This document shows, one piece after another, positions 53,013-62,429 of a DNA stretch of 64,000 nt. The stretch is taken from contig NZ_CP141587.1 in NCBI RefSeq assembly GCF_035593985.1, forward strand, positions 1,858,001-1,922,000. Direction: 5' to 3'. Position numbers and translations under genes: made by a program. A model generated the notes under the pieces. The model did not search any database, was not told the origin of the DNA, and saw only the letters and a list, made by a program, of their open reading frames with translations. This stretch comes from Sphingomonas sp. LY29. Lineage in GTDB: Bacteria > Pseudomonadota > Alphaproteobacteria > Sphingomonadales > Sphingomonadaceae. Positions within the stretch are counted from its first letter, which is position 1. Every line of letters begins with the position of its first letter.

Positions 53013-55813
53013 CTCTGCGCCGGGATTGTCTCAGTTAGCGCTCGATAGAAGCGGTCGCGGATCCGACGCCGTTCGGTCACGCTTTGGTCGTCAACGTCCG
53101 ACGACGACCGCGACTTCTCGCAATCGGCATCGCGACTTTCCCGGGCGTAGACGGCGGCGAGTTCCAGGCCGACCTGGGCACATGCCATCGGCCAAAGTCG
53201 TTCGATCGCGTGAAGTACGGTGCCGTCGACCTTGATCGGCTCGGTCGGCCAAGTCGATTGTATCGTCGCCTCGCGCATCGCGTGAAGAACGGCCCCGCGA
53301 ACCCAGAACATGTTGCCGATCGGGAAAGGCCCGGGATGATAGGGCAGGTTCTCGGTCCACGCGGCGGCGATCTTCTTCGCTTCGGCCCAATTCTCGGTCC
53401 AGCCGTTGTTTCGCGGATTGTCGGGGATGACGAGGCCGACGGCTGGATCGTTGAACAGGTCGATCGCCGGCTGCGACAGGACGCTGCGATACATGTTGTC
53501 TCGCCACCGCTCGCCGAACCAGTCGCCCGCTTCTGGGCTCTTCTTCGTATGCACATGGCACACGACGTCCGAAGGAGCGCATCGCGACGCCAGTTCGTCG
53601 ATGAACGGTCCGATGTCACGTCCGCGGTTGGATGGGGTCACGACGATGTCGATATTCTCCATCGAGAAACGCTGACCGATCGTCCTGATCTCGGAAGCTT
53701 TCTCCTCGTTGGGAGTGGTGATGACGAACGATGCCGATCGCGCGCCCTTGGCGAATTGTCCGAAGATTTCGGGAAGAACGTCGGGGTAATAAGCGTGCAC
53801 ATGGACGATGGTGGACGCGGGCACGTCCTCGATCCTTCGATCCTGGCACCACACCGACCGGTAATGAGCCATGCGCCCATTTTCGTCACGGCGTGAATGC
53901 ACGCCGGGCCGCGGGTTGAAGGTCGCAATGCCAAGGCGGAGCGAGCGCTCGATCAAATGCTTGGTCTCGACCATCTCGCGCTCGTCATTGAAGCGGTTGA
54001 AGCGGGTCTTGAGCGCGGGACCGGTGTAATCCGGATCGACCGTTTCGTTCGGCTCGATCGGCAAATCGCGGAGCGCTTCCGCAGCCTTGAAGACCTCGGC
54101 GGCATAATTGCCGTAGGTGCGCACCGATCCAACCGAGTGCTCCGGACGCTGCCGCTTTTTCCAAGGCCATTTCGCTGCTTGCGAGGCCGTCGTTCGTTCG
54201 ATCGCGTCGACGATCTGCTCGACCGATCCATAGTCGGCTTCGATGAGGTCAATTTCGCCAAGCCGCGCCAGGTCGCCGAGCCCGGTCGCGCCAGCGAACG
54301 CGACCACCGGCGTTGCACGCAACGCCGCATCGAGCGCGACGTTCGGGAGGGGGTCGAGACGCGACGGCACGACGAAAACGTCGGCCGCGTCCATGAGCAC
54401 CTCATACGCGGGCCCGGCAGGCACGAAGTGAACGACGTCGGTTCCGAATTGACACGCGGCCTCCTTGATGTGGACGTGCAGCCAGATACCGAAGCCGCGA
54501 TCGTGTTCGTTGACCTGTTGCCCCACCCAAACGCAGACATGGCGACGGCGTCTGCGGCGAAGATCGGTGGCGACTTGCAGAAAGGTGTCGACCCCCTTGC
54601 GCATCTGAACCGCCCCGGCGGCAAGCACCAACGGGTCATCGCCAAGGTCGATGTTGAGCGATTTTTCGACCAGGGAACGGGCCTCGGCGCGGCTCCACTT
54701 TCGTTCGGAGCCAGCGCTCGGCGGCTGCGGAAGGACGATCGACCGCTGCGGCGGCCGGCCGACTTCCTGGATCAGCGTCGCCCATGATGTCCTCAGGCGC
54801 TCCGACGAGAAGACCAGCAGGTCGCAGTAATTGACGATGCTTCGTTCGAACTGGAAAAAATCTTCGCGGAACTCATGGACGAGGCAGACGATCTGCACGT
54901 CGCATTCGGCGATTGTCCGGATCAGTGGCTCGCAGGCGACGCTAGAAAAAACGGCGCGTGTGATTCCAAACCGCGCATTGAGGCTTTCATAAATGAAGAG
55001 CGCCTCCTGCATATTCGTCCCGGCGTGCACGGTGATCGGGAAGCGATATTGGGCGATATCGAGCAGCGGGCCGTCGTTCAGCAAAAAGAAGATCACGTTG
55101 AACTGCGACGACAGTTCCTGCGCCAGGTCGAGACCGACCTTGGGGGCGCCCGTTTGTGAGCCTTCGTGGATGCCCACGAGGATGAACGGAAGGCCGGGGG
55201 TCACGACGCGGTCGTTGAAGATGATCGAATCAAGCACGTCGAGGTTCGACCGACGGCCTTCTGCGCGGCCATGGCGCATGTAGTGGATAAGCGGCGGGAT
55301 CGGAAAGTCGCGCAGGTCGGGATTGAACCGGATGTAGGCGGCCGCGGAGAAGAAGTCCTCGTCTGCTTCGCCTTTTCGCAGCGCATCGATCAGGCCGCGA
55401 AGATAGTCGGGATGGTCGGGGCCGTGCCCTGGAAACGGGACGAGGCCCTCCGCGATTGCCTGCTGGTCCAACCCTTCAGCCATCAGAAAGCTGGCGAAGG
55501 TGCCGTGGCGGCCTTCCGCCTGGCCGTACTGAATGAAGTGCGCGAACTTGCACTCCGCCTTGGCAAGGTCGGGATAGGTGTGAGCGTAGAAAGCAGGGTC
55601 GAAGAACGGGCCCGGGCTCAGACCCTCGGCTTCGCCCTGATCGACATAGTCTCGAGCGAGAGCCGCCCTGTCGAGGCTCTTTGAAAACCCGCGAAGCCCC
55701 GCATAATATGTCGGATCGAACCGCTCGGATTGCTCGACAATATCGTAAAGCGACACCTCGTCGGATGCGGTGACCGCATCCGAACCTTCGCCATCCTGCA
55801 CAGCGGTCATCAT
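53009..55813 (-). CDS. GT4-RgpF glycosyltransferase with three FD..YPDV-like modules
   Basis: The protein has 934 residues. The N-terminal modules lie near residues 30-70 (divergent), 73-108 (FFDPAFYAHTYPDL) and 152-192 (FFSAAAYIRFNPDL). A GT4 domain (about 205-590) has AAGAVQMRKGVDTFLQVA; its donor motif reads SRLDPLPNVALDAAL, with Asp where E-x7-E has Glu. The C-terminal RgpF (rhamnan synthesis F) domain (about 610-890) has IVHVHAYYPDVLPEIF and HVHTKKSPEAGDW. It probably adds rhamnose or a related sugar. The gene is convergent with the triple-GT gene. Confidence 0.88.
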   Translation of the reverse strand: MMTAVQDGEGSDAVTASDEVSLYDIVEQSERFDPTYYAGLRGFSKSLDRAALARDYVDQGEAEGLSPGPFFDPAFYAHTYPDLAKAECKFAHFIQYGQAEGRHGTFASFLMAEGLDQQAIAEGLVPFPGHGPDHPDYLRGLIDALRKGEADEDFFSAAAYIRFNPDLRDFPIPPLIHYMRHGRAEGRRSNLDVLDSIIFNDRVVTPGLPFILVGIHEGSQTGAPKVGLDLAQELSSQFNVIFFLLNDGPLLDIAQYRFPITVHAGTNMQEALFIYESLNARFGITRAVFSSVACEPLIRTIAECDVQIVCLVHEFREDFFQFERSIVNYCDLLVFSSERLRTSWATLIQEVGRPPQRSIVLPQPPSAGSERKWSRAEARSLVEKSLNIDLGDDPLVLAAGAVQMRKGVDTFLQVATDLRRRRRRHVCVWVGQQVNEHDRGFGIWLHVHIKEAACQFGTDVVHFVPAGPAYEVLMDAADVFVVPSRLDPLPNVALDAALRATPVVAFAGATGLGDLARLGEIDLIEADYGSVEQIVDAIERTTASQAAKWPWKKRQRPEHSVGSVRTYGNYAAEVFKAAEALRDLPIEPNETVDPDYTGPALKTRFNRFNDEREMVETKHLIERSLRLGIATFNPRPGVHSRRDENGRMAHYRSVWCQDRRIEDVPASTIVHVHAYYPDVLPEIFGQFAKGARSASFVITTPNEEKASEIRTIGQRFSMENIDIVVTPSNRGRDIGPFIDELASRCAPSDVVCHVHTKKSPEAGDWFGERWRDNMYRSVLSQPAIDLFNDPAVGLVIPDNPRNNGWTENWAEAKKIAAAWTENLPYHPGPFPIGNMFWVRGAVLHAMREATIQSTWPTEPIKVDGTVLHAIERLWPMACAQVGLELAAVYARESRDADCEKSRSSSDVDDQSVTERRRIRDRFYRALTETIPAQS

Positions 55814-55992
55814 AATCTTTCGAAGAATTCGAGCTTCGCCAATCGCCGCGCCCGCGGCTTTGCTTAAAATGGCGGGCCGCTTTAAGTCAATTCGGAGAAA
55901 TTAACGTAAAGCGTCGCATTAATGGTGGCAACTCAATCGGCTATGGATGCGGAAAACCCAATGCGGCGGCGTCTGCACTTCAGGAAAACTCA

Positions 55993-56904
55993 GTGACGGA
56001 TCGTCTGCGCATACTCGTCATCGGCGGCGGCTTTATTGGCAAGGCGGTCGTTCGACGACTGATCGCCGATGGGCATCAGGTCTCGGTCATCACCCGCGCG
56101 CCGCGCCCGTCGTCGATCGCCGGAGTGGATTGGCGGCACGGGGACATCGTCAGCGCGTGCAGTCCGGACACGCTGTCCGACGTCGATGCCATCTTCTGTT
56201 GTCATGGAACGATCGCGCCCGCCACGAAGCTTGCGAGCGTCGCGGACGCCTTGAGGAGCGAGACGCTTCCGATGGTCGATCTCGCAGAACTGGCGGCCAA
56301 GAAGGGGGTTCGGCGGCTCGTATTCGTGTCATCCGGTGGCACCGTCTACGGAGCCGCGAGCGAGGTTCCGACGTCGGAAGATTGCCGACCGGCGCCGATC
56401 AATACCTACGGAATGACGAAGGTGCAGACCGAATATGCGCTGCTCGACGTCGCGCGCCAGACCGACCTCGGGACGACGATCTTGCGCGTTTCCAATCCCT
56501 TCGGGTTCGATCAGGTGGGGACGTCGCGCAACGGCTTCGTCGCCGCCGCAATCTCGGCCGCGCTGTCAGGCGAATCGTTGGCTCTCTGGGGTGATGGCTC
56601 GGTCGTCCGGGACTTCGTGGCCGTCGATGATGTTGCCGGTGCGGCCGCGCGCGCGCTAACCGATCGGGGCGAGGAGTCTCGCGTTCTCAATGTCGGATCG
56701 GGAGTGGGGACCTCCCTGCAAGAGGTCTGCGACATTGTCGAAGCGGTGGTGAAGCGTCCGCTCCGCATTGCCTTCGAGCAGGGTCGCCCGGTCGACGTCC
56801 CGATCAATGTCCTCGATATCGGGCGCGCTGCCGAGCAACTCGGCTGGCGACCACGAATTGGCCTTAGGCAGGGGATCGAGGAAATCGTCGCCAGATTGGC
56901 CTGA
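55993..56904 (+). CDS. NAD-dependent epimerase/dehydratase
   Basis: The protein has 303 residues from a GTG preceded by AGGA. The nucleotide-binding motif VIGGGFIGKAVVRRL lies at 9-23. FVSSGGTVYG (near 112-121) and YGMTKVQTEYALL (near 137-149) give the catalytic Ser, Tyr and Lys. It is related to UDP-glucose 4-epimerases, though more divergent than the epimerase at 46389. It is divergent from the GT4-RgpF gene across a 180-bp AT-richer gap that should carry both promoters. Substrate unknown. Confidence 0.87.
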   Translation: MTDRLRILVIGGGFIGKAVVRRLIADGHQVSVITRAPRPSSIAGVDWRHGDIVSACSPDTLSDVDAIFCCHGTIAPATKLASVADALRSETLPMVDLAELAAKKGVRRLVFVSSGGTVYGAASEVPTSEDCRPAPINTYGMTKVQTEYALLDVARQTDLGTTILRVSNPFGFDQVGTSRNGFVAAAISAALSGESLALWGDGSVVRDFVAVDDVAGAAARALTDRGEESRVLNVGSGVGTSLQEVCDIVEAVVKRPLRIAFEQGRPVDVPINVLDIGRAAEQLGWRPRIGLRQGIEEIVARLA

Positions 56905-56965
56905 AAGGTTGCCTTGATCACCTCGGGACGGCACGGCGGTCCCGACAACAGATCGGGGCCAAGCG

Positions 56966-58660
56966 ATGCATCACACTGCGGCAAAGATCGGCGGCCTTGT
57001 GCTCAAGGCATATTGCCCGACCGCCGATGGCGACATTCTGGAGATCGGTTCGCTCGATGTGAACGGGTCCCTCAGAGCAGCCGCGCCGCCATACCGCTCC
57101 TACACCGGTATCGATTTCGAGCAGGGGCCGGGCGTGGATATCGTCGTTCAGCCGGGCGAGGAATGGCCGGTCGAGGATGCAAGCTTCGACTTCGTCATGG
57201 CATCCTCGGTCTTCGAGCATGACCCGGCATTTTGGCAGACCTTCAATCGAATGGCGCGCAAGGCGCGACCGGGCGGGTTCCTCTATGTCAGCGCACCGTC
57301 GAACGGGACGATCCATCGCTATCCGCAGGACTGCTGGCGGTTTTATCCCGACGCTGCGCCTGCCCTCGTCGACTGGGCGGCCGAAAACGGCCTGCAACTG
57401 ACGCTGGTCGAAAGCTTCGTTGCCGAACGCGAGCATGACATCTGGAACGACTTTTGCGCGGTGTTCCGCCGGGAGCCGACTGACGAGCCACTTCCCGAGA
57501 AGCTCGTCTTCGAGGATCATGACTGCGTCAACGTCAGGACGTGGAAGTCGCCCGATCTGATCCGCCCCCGCGACGCGAGCCAGGACATGGTGCTGCTGAG
57601 CGGGCAGGCGGCGGAGATCAAGCGGCTGAACGAGCACATCGCCGATCTCGGAAAGGCGATCTCGGACTCGCAGCAGGCGGCGAGGGATTCGAGCGCAGCG
57701 GTGCAAGCGGCGGTGGAACAGGAACTGGCGGATGCCTCGCGCCAGAAAACGGCATTCGATTCGTTGGAAGCCGCCTTGCGGGAATCGGTCGCGTCACTCT
57801 CGATGCAACTCGACGAGACCAAGCAGCGTCTGGCGGCAACGCGTTCCGAGGTGGAGACCCTGAATGCGGAGGGCGCTCAGACGACGGCGAAGCTCGCCAG
57901 CGCGCAGGAAGAGGTAGAGTCAAGTCGGAAGCTGTTGGACGAGGCGGAGGCCAGGGAGCGCGTCCATCAGGAAGCGATCGCGCAACTTCAGGAGCAGATT
58001 TTCGATGCTCAGCGCCTATCAGCCGAGGCCCAGGCGCACGCCGCGGCGCTTCGGGAGCAATTCGACAGCGAGGCCCAACGATTGCGGTCGAATGCGCTTG
58101 ATCGTGAAGAGGCGGAACAGGCGTTGCGCACCGCCGCTGCGAGCGTTCGCGAGGCGGAACAGGATGCCGAAACGGCGAGGCTCGATCTTGCCAAATGCCG
58201 GGACGAGTGCAATCGACTGAGGACGATGATCAACGTTGCTCCGGCCTCTGGCGACGAACTGCCGGCCATGAAATCCGCTCTGCAAGCCCTCGATAAGGAA
58301 AATGCCGCCGCCGACGCGCGCGCCGCCCGGGCCGAAGCGCGACTGGAAACCTGCTACGCTGAGCTGGCGCAGCTGGCCAACACGGTGCTGAAGGCCGAAG
58401 GGCGTGTCGCACTTGGCGACGAGACGATCCGCTGGCTCTCGGAAGTCTATCGGTCGAAAAACACCAAGCGCTCCTGGTACTGGTCGCTTATGCCCGAGGG
58501 ATGGCGCAAGAAGCGGGAGTTTGCGGAGCTGAAGCGCAAAGGGCTCTTCGATGCGACCGCGTACGAGACCCAATACCCCGATGTGAAGGCGGCCGGGTTG
58601 GACCCGCTCTACCACTACATGTTCCACGGAATGCACGAGAAGCTGGAAGGCCGTCGATGA
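56966..58660 (+). CDS. Methyltransferase - long coiled-coil - FD..YPDV module protein
   Basis: The protein has 564 residues. The methyltransferase domain (about 1-185) has DILEIGSLDVNG (motif I, near 23-34), YTGIDFEQGPGVDIV and FDFVMASSVFEHDP (near 73-86). A continuous Ala/Glu/Arg-rich heptad region from about 210 to 490 should form a coiled coil of roughly 280 residues. The C-terminus has one locus module (LFDATAYETQYPDVKAAG...). The layout recalls WbdD-type chain terminators, where a coiled coil measures chain length, but no kinase domain is present. It lies just upstream of the exporter genes. Confidence 0.82.
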   Translation: MHHTAAKIGGLVLKAYCPTADGDILEIGSLDVNGSLRAAAPPYRSYTGIDFEQGPGVDIVVQPGEEWPVEDASFDFVMASSVFEHDPAFWQTFNRMARKARPGGFLYVSAPSNGTIHRYPQDCWRFYPDAAPALVDWAAENGLQLTLVESFVAEREHDIWNDFCAVFRREPTDEPLPEKLVFEDHDCVNVRTWKSPDLIRPRDASQDMVLLSGQAAEIKRLNEHIADLGKAISDSQQAARDSSAAVQAAVEQELADASRQKTAFDSLEAALRESVASLSMQLDETKQRLAATRSEVETLNAEGAQTTAKLASAQEEVESSRKLLDEAEARERVHQEAIAQLQEQIFDAQRLSAEAQAHAAALREQFDSEAQRLRSNALDREEAEQALRTAAASVREAEQDAETARLDLAKCRDECNRLRTMINVAPASGDELPAMKSALQALDKENAAADARAARAEARLETCYAELAQLANTVLKAEGRVALGDETIRWLSEVYRSKNTKRSWYWSLMPEGWRKKREFAELKRKGLFDATAYETQYPDVKAAGLDPLYHYMFHGMHEKLEGRR

Positions 58661-58884
58661 TCGCAGGCGCCGAGCTCGGCGAACGCGTGACGGATGCCGA
58701 GATCGAAAAGCTGCTGACGAGCGGCAGATTCGATCCATTCTGGTATGACGAGCAGTATCCCGACGTGCGCCGAAGCGGCCTGTGTCCTGCCAGTCATTAT
58801 CTGCTCATTGGCCGTCGCCTGGGCCGTCTTGGGAAAAAGCCGGCACCCGATCTGGCGTTCCCTACCGACGACGCCGTCGCATGA
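58657..58884 (+). CDS. Stand-alone FD..YPDV module protein (75 aa)
   Basis: The protein has 75 residues and an ATGA overlap with the previous gene. Residues ~24-63 are one full copy of the capsule-locus module (RFDPFWYDEQYPDVRRSG, then HYLLIGRRLGRLG), with only short flanks. No other domain is present. The overlap implies coupled expression with the coiled-coil methyltransferase. It might be a docking or competing partner of the other module-bearing proteins. Confidence 0.75.
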   Translation: MIAGAELGERVTDAEIEKLLTSGRFDPFWYDEQYPDVRRSGLCPASHYLLIGRRLGRLGKKPAPDLAFPTDDAVA

Positions 58885-59039
58885 CGCCATGCCGCCGCGC
58901 ACCGTATAATCCGGTTGTCGTTACGGGTCCCGCAGAGTAAGGGCGTCGGCAGCCTCATCCCATTGTCTTCAGGCGGTTTATCACCGCCCTTCGCGCCGAC
59001 CTCTCGACAGTGTGTTGCGCCAGCCCTTATAGGAAACCC

Positions 59040-60203
59040 ATGAACGCGCCTCCGACGGACCAGGAAATTCTCCGCGCCCCTACTCGCAAGGCGTCGCGCC
59101 TGAAGTTTCTAGGGCGGCACCGCTGGTTCGTGGTTTTCGTCGGGCTGCCGACGTTGCTCGCCATTCTCTATTACGGCCTGATCGCTTCGGACGTGTACAT
59201 TTCCCAGTCGCGGTTCGTCATCAAGACACCGGGGCAAAAGGGCATGCAGACGACGACGCTGGCAAGCCTGATCCAGACGACCGGCTTTTCGAGCGGCAAG
59301 GATCAGACCCAGGAAGTCATCGAATATATTCAGTCGCGCGACGCGCTGAAGGCGCTCGAAGGACGCGTGAATGTCCGCCAGCGCTACTCGCAGCGCGATG
59401 CTGACTTCCTCAGCCGCTTCCCGGAGATTTTCCGCGATACCTCGTTCGAAAATCTCTATCGCTACTACGGCAAGAAGGTGAATGCGGAGATTGACGCCGA
59501 GAGCGGCATGGCCGTGCTCGAAGTGCGCGCCTTCCGACCTGAGGATGCCTTCCTCATCAACGCGCAATTGCTCGACCTCAGCGAAACGCTCATCAACCGC
59601 CTGAACCAGCGCGCCGAAGGCCGCGCCATCGCCGAGGCGGAGCGCCGCGTGACCATCGCGGAGGACCGTGTCCGCAATGCGCGCAGCCAGATGGCCGAAT
59701 TCCGCGACCGTCAGGAAATCGTCGATCCGGCGAAGCAGGCCACCGCCGCGCTCGAAATTTCGAACGAACTGATTGCCGAGCAGGCGGCGCTTCGCTCGCA
59801 GCTGTCGCTCATCAGCCGCGCGGCGCCGCGTCATCCCGCGATCCCCGCCTTGCGGAGCCGCATCTCGGCGATCGGCCAGCAGATCGATGCACAATCGGGT
59901 CGGGCCGTCGGCGGTACCAACAACATCGCGTCAAAGCTGAGCCGCTTCCAGCAGCTCGAGCTTGAGCAGGAGTTCGGGACTCAGACCCTGACCGCCGCGA
60001 CGGCGAGCCTGGAGCAGGCACGTACCGAGGCGCAGAAGCAGCAATTCTACCTTGAGCGGGTGGTCGAGCCGAATAAGCCTGATCTTCCCCTGCTGCCGAA
60101 CCGCCTGCGCTCGATCCTCGTGATCTTCGCCGCTTCGATGTGCCTCTACTTCATCGGCTGGATGCTGGTGGTCGGCATTCTCGAGCACTCGCCCGAAGAC
60201 TAG
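59040..60203 (+). CDS. kpsE: Capsule export inner-membrane protein KpsE (PCP/OPX-partner)
   Basis: The protein has 387 residues. Two membrane helices lie near residues 30-50 and 360-380 and flank a large periplasmic part with coiled coil (about 195-345). ISQSRFVIKTPGQK near 58-71 is typical of the KpsE/CtrB/BexC family. The protein bridges the KpsMT transporter and the outer-membrane OPX protein. A 155-bp non-coding gap precedes it and probably holds a promoter. Confidence 0.93.
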   Translation: MNAPPTDQEILRAPTRKASRLKFLGRHRWFVVFVGLPTLLAILYYGLIASDVYISQSRFVIKTPGQKGMQTTTLASLIQTTGFSSGKDQTQEVIEYIQSRDALKALEGRVNVRQRYSQRDADFLSRFPEIFRDTSFENLYRYYGKKVNAEIDAESGMAVLEVRAFRPEDAFLINAQLLDLSETLINRLNQRAEGRAIAEAERRVTIAEDRVRNARSQMAEFRDRQEIVDPAKQATAALEISNELIAEQAALRSQLSLISRAAPRHPAIPALRSRISAIGQQIDAQSGRAVGGTNNIASKLSRFQQLELEQEFGTQTLTAATASLEQARTEAQKQQFYLERVVEPNKPDLPLLPNRLRSILVIFAASMCLYFIGWMLVVGILEHSPED

Positions 60204-60204
60204 G

Positions 60205-60990
60205 ATGTTTGCTCGACTTCAAACGGGATTGCGCATCCAGCGCCGGGTCATCGGCGCCCTGATGATCCGCGAGCTCGTCACGCGCTACGGACGCGAGAAC
60301 ATCGGCTTCCTGTGGATCATGGTCGAGCCACTGCTGTTCGCGGTCCTCGTCGGCGTCATGTGGCGCGCGATGAAGGGGCCCGAAGATCACGGCGTCAGCG
60401 TCATCGCCTTCGTGGCGAGCGGATACATTCCCATCACCCTGTTCCGCCACGCGGTCAGTCGGTCGGTGCGGGTGTTCACGGTCAACAGCAGCCTGATGTA
60501 CCACCGCCAGATAAAGGTGCTGGACTTCATCACGGTCCGGTTCCTGGTCGAGTTGATCGGCGCGATGATGGCCTATTTCTTCATCGTCCTGATCCTCATG
60601 CAGATCGGCGAATTCCCCGTTCCCGACGACCTCGGGAAGCTCTTGGCGGGGTGGTTTCTCTACGCCTTCTTCTGCTTTTCGCTCTGCCTGATCCTCGCGC
60701 CACTGTCGGAGAAATCGGACGTTCTCGAGAAGATCATTCCCGTGTCGACCTACATCATGATTCCGTTCTCGGGCACGTTCAACATGAACGCCTGGCTGAC
60801 GCCCGAGGCGCAGGCGGTGATGTGGTATTCGCCGTTCGTCCACGCGATGGAGATGATGCGCGAAGGGATCTTCGGGCAAAGCGTCAATGCAATGTACGAC
60901 TGGCAGATGCCCTTCTGGACCTCGGTGGTTTGCGCATTGATCGGGCTCGCGATGTGTCGCCGCGTCCGCCGTCATCTGGTGGTCGAATGA
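60205..60990 (+). CDS. kpsM: Capsule ABC transporter permease KpsM
   Basis: The protein has 261 residues with about six membrane segments of the ABC-2 type. The N-terminal cytoplasmic stretch ALMIRELVTRYGRENIGFLWIMVEPL (about 17-42) is the conserved family signature. It starts 1 nt after the kpsE stop and overlaps kpsT by 4 nt. It forms the membrane channel that moves the lipid-linked polysaccharide across the inner membrane. Confidence 0.95.
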   Translation: MFARLQTGLRIQRRVIGALMIRELVTRYGRENIGFLWIMVEPLLFAVLVGVMWRAMKGPEDHGVSVIAFVASGYIPITLFRHAVSRSVRVFTVNSSLMYHRQIKVLDFITVRFLVELIGAMMAYFFIVLILMQIGEFPVPDDLGKLLAGWFLYAFFCFSLCLILAPLSEKSDVLEKIIPVSTYIMIPFSGTFNMNAWLTPEAQAVMWYSPFVHAMEMMREGIFGQSVNAMYDWQMPFWTSVVCALIGLAMCRRVRRHLVVE

Positions 60991-61634
60991 TCACCTGCGA
61001 GGATTTGAACAAATCCTACCCGATGGGCCGCGGTCGCAAACATGTTCTCAAAGGGTTGAACCTCTCGGTCAGCCCTGGGGAGAAGGTCGGCTTGCTCGGG
61101 CGTAACGGGGCCGGCAAGACCACGCTGATCAAGCTCATCGGTGGGGTTGAACTGCCGACTTCGGGGAAGATCACCCGCCGAATGTCGGTCAGCTGGCCGC
61201 TGGGCTTTGGCGGCGGCTTTCAGGGGAGCCTGACGGGCTACGACAATGCCCGCTTCATCTCGCGCATCTACGGACACGATTATTCGACGATCAAGGATTA
61301 CGTCGAGGACTTCTCCGAGCTCGGAAAACAGCTCCAGATGCCGGTGAAAACCTATTCGTCGGGCATGCGCGCGCGTCTTGCGTTCGCACTATCGCTGGTG
61401 ATCGAATTCGACTGCTATCTGATCGACGAAGTCATCCTGGTTGGCGACCAGAGCTTCCACCGGAAGTGCCATTACGAATTGTTCGAAAAGCGGGCCGATC
61501 GCACGCTGATTTTGGCGTCGCACAGTGCCGAATTAATCCGCGAATTCTGCGATCGTGCGATGGTGTTGCACGACGGCAAGGGCACGACCTATGGCGACGT
61601 GAACGAAGCGCTGGAAATCTACGACAAGCTTTAA
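60987..61634 (+). CDS. kpsT: Capsule ABC transporter ATPase KpsT
   Basis: The protein has 215 residues. Walker A is GLLGRNGAGKTTLIKL (near 36-51), the signature-like SYSSGM-type motif is YSSGMRARLAFALSL (near 126-140) and Walker B is CYLIDEVILVGD (near 147-158). It lacks the extra C-terminal carbohydrate-binding domain of Wzt, as expected for capsule KpsT. Its stop overlaps the convergent DUF5672 gene. Confidence 0.95.
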   Translation: MITCEDLNKSYPMGRGRKHVLKGLNLSVSPGEKVGLLGRNGAGKTTLIKLIGGVELPTSGKITRRMSVSWPLGFGGGFQGSLTGYDNARFISRIYGHDYSTIKDYVEDFSELGKQLQMPVKTYSSGMRARLAFALSLVIEFDCYLIDEVILVGDQSFHRKCHYELFEKRADRTLILASHSAELIREFCDRAMVLHDGKGTTYGDVNEALEIYDKL

Positions 61635-62407
61635 GCGCGACGCGGACTCATCGCGTATTTCAGTCGATCCACAGTCAACTTCAAGCGTCGGCGCGGCGCA
61701 TCGGGACCCGACTTCAATTGGCGCATCAGGATGCCGAAATCGCGCATCGCGGTTCCGGGCCCGTCCAACCCTTCATAGAGTTGCCAAAATCGATCTGCCC
61801 CGATCAGGGGGATGAGGTTGAAAATGCCGTGAAAGCCGAAAGTCGGCCCTGCCGGCTGCCCTCGCTCAAACGAAAAACGCTCGGCAAGTTCGCGCGTCGC
61901 GAAGCGAATGCCATGCTCTCGCTCCAGTAGGTCCCGATTGGCCCGCCCGATTGCAATGTCCTCTGCCATGCCGCCTTCGAAGCGTGGGTCGAGGCAGGCC
62001 GCCATCAGTCGGCGGCTTCGCAATGAGAACCCGCCATTGCCGACGTCGTGGCCATCGTCGAATTGCGGCCATGGGGCGCCGACATAGTCGACATCTGAAA
62101 ATGCGGCATCCCATGCTTCCGCATTGATGACAAAACCGTCCCACTGGGTGATCAGGCAGTGGTCGGTGCGAACGTGATGAACCAGATCGCGCAGGATGAA
62201 ATCGGAATAGGCTTGCGACGACGCGATCGCCGGAATGCGGACGACGCGGAACGCCTCGGCAGTCGCGTCGACCTCGGCCTCGGTGAAGAGGACCGCATCG
62301 CCGACATCGACGTGGCGCAGTGACTCTCGTATCGCCGCGACCGTCGGCTGCACATGGATCGACGTCGCCGCACATAGCGTCACCGAGGGTAGCGAGAGCT
62401 TCGTCAC
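61631..62407 (-). CDS. DUF5672-family glycosyltransferase-like protein
   Basis: The protein has 258 residues from the GTG for VTKLSLPSVTLCAATS; the frame stays open to 62476 but that would overlap kdsB. Segments typical of DUF5672 are present: HCLITQWDGFVINAEAW (near 82-98), DYVGAPWPQFDDGHDVGNGGFSLRS (near 105-129) and APTFGFHG-like PTFGFHGIFN near 188. The family is thought to be GT-A-like sugar transferases. Flanked by kpsT and kdsB, so a capsule role is likely. Confidence 0.78.
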   Translation of the reverse strand: MTKLSLPSVTLCAATSIHVQPTVAAIRESLRHVDVGDAVLFTEAEVDATAEAFRVVRIPAIASSQAYSDFILRDLVHHVRTDHCLITQWDGFVINAEAWDAAFSDVDYVGAPWPQFDDGHDVGNGGFSLRSRRLMAACLDPRFEGGMAEDIAIGRANRDLLEREHGIRFATRELAERFSFERGQPAGPTFGFHGIFNLIPLIGADRFWQLYEGLDGPGTAMRDFGILMRQLKSGPDAPRRRLKLTVDRLKYAMSPRRA

Positions 62408-62429
62408 GAGGCCGCGACCCGATGGTCGG

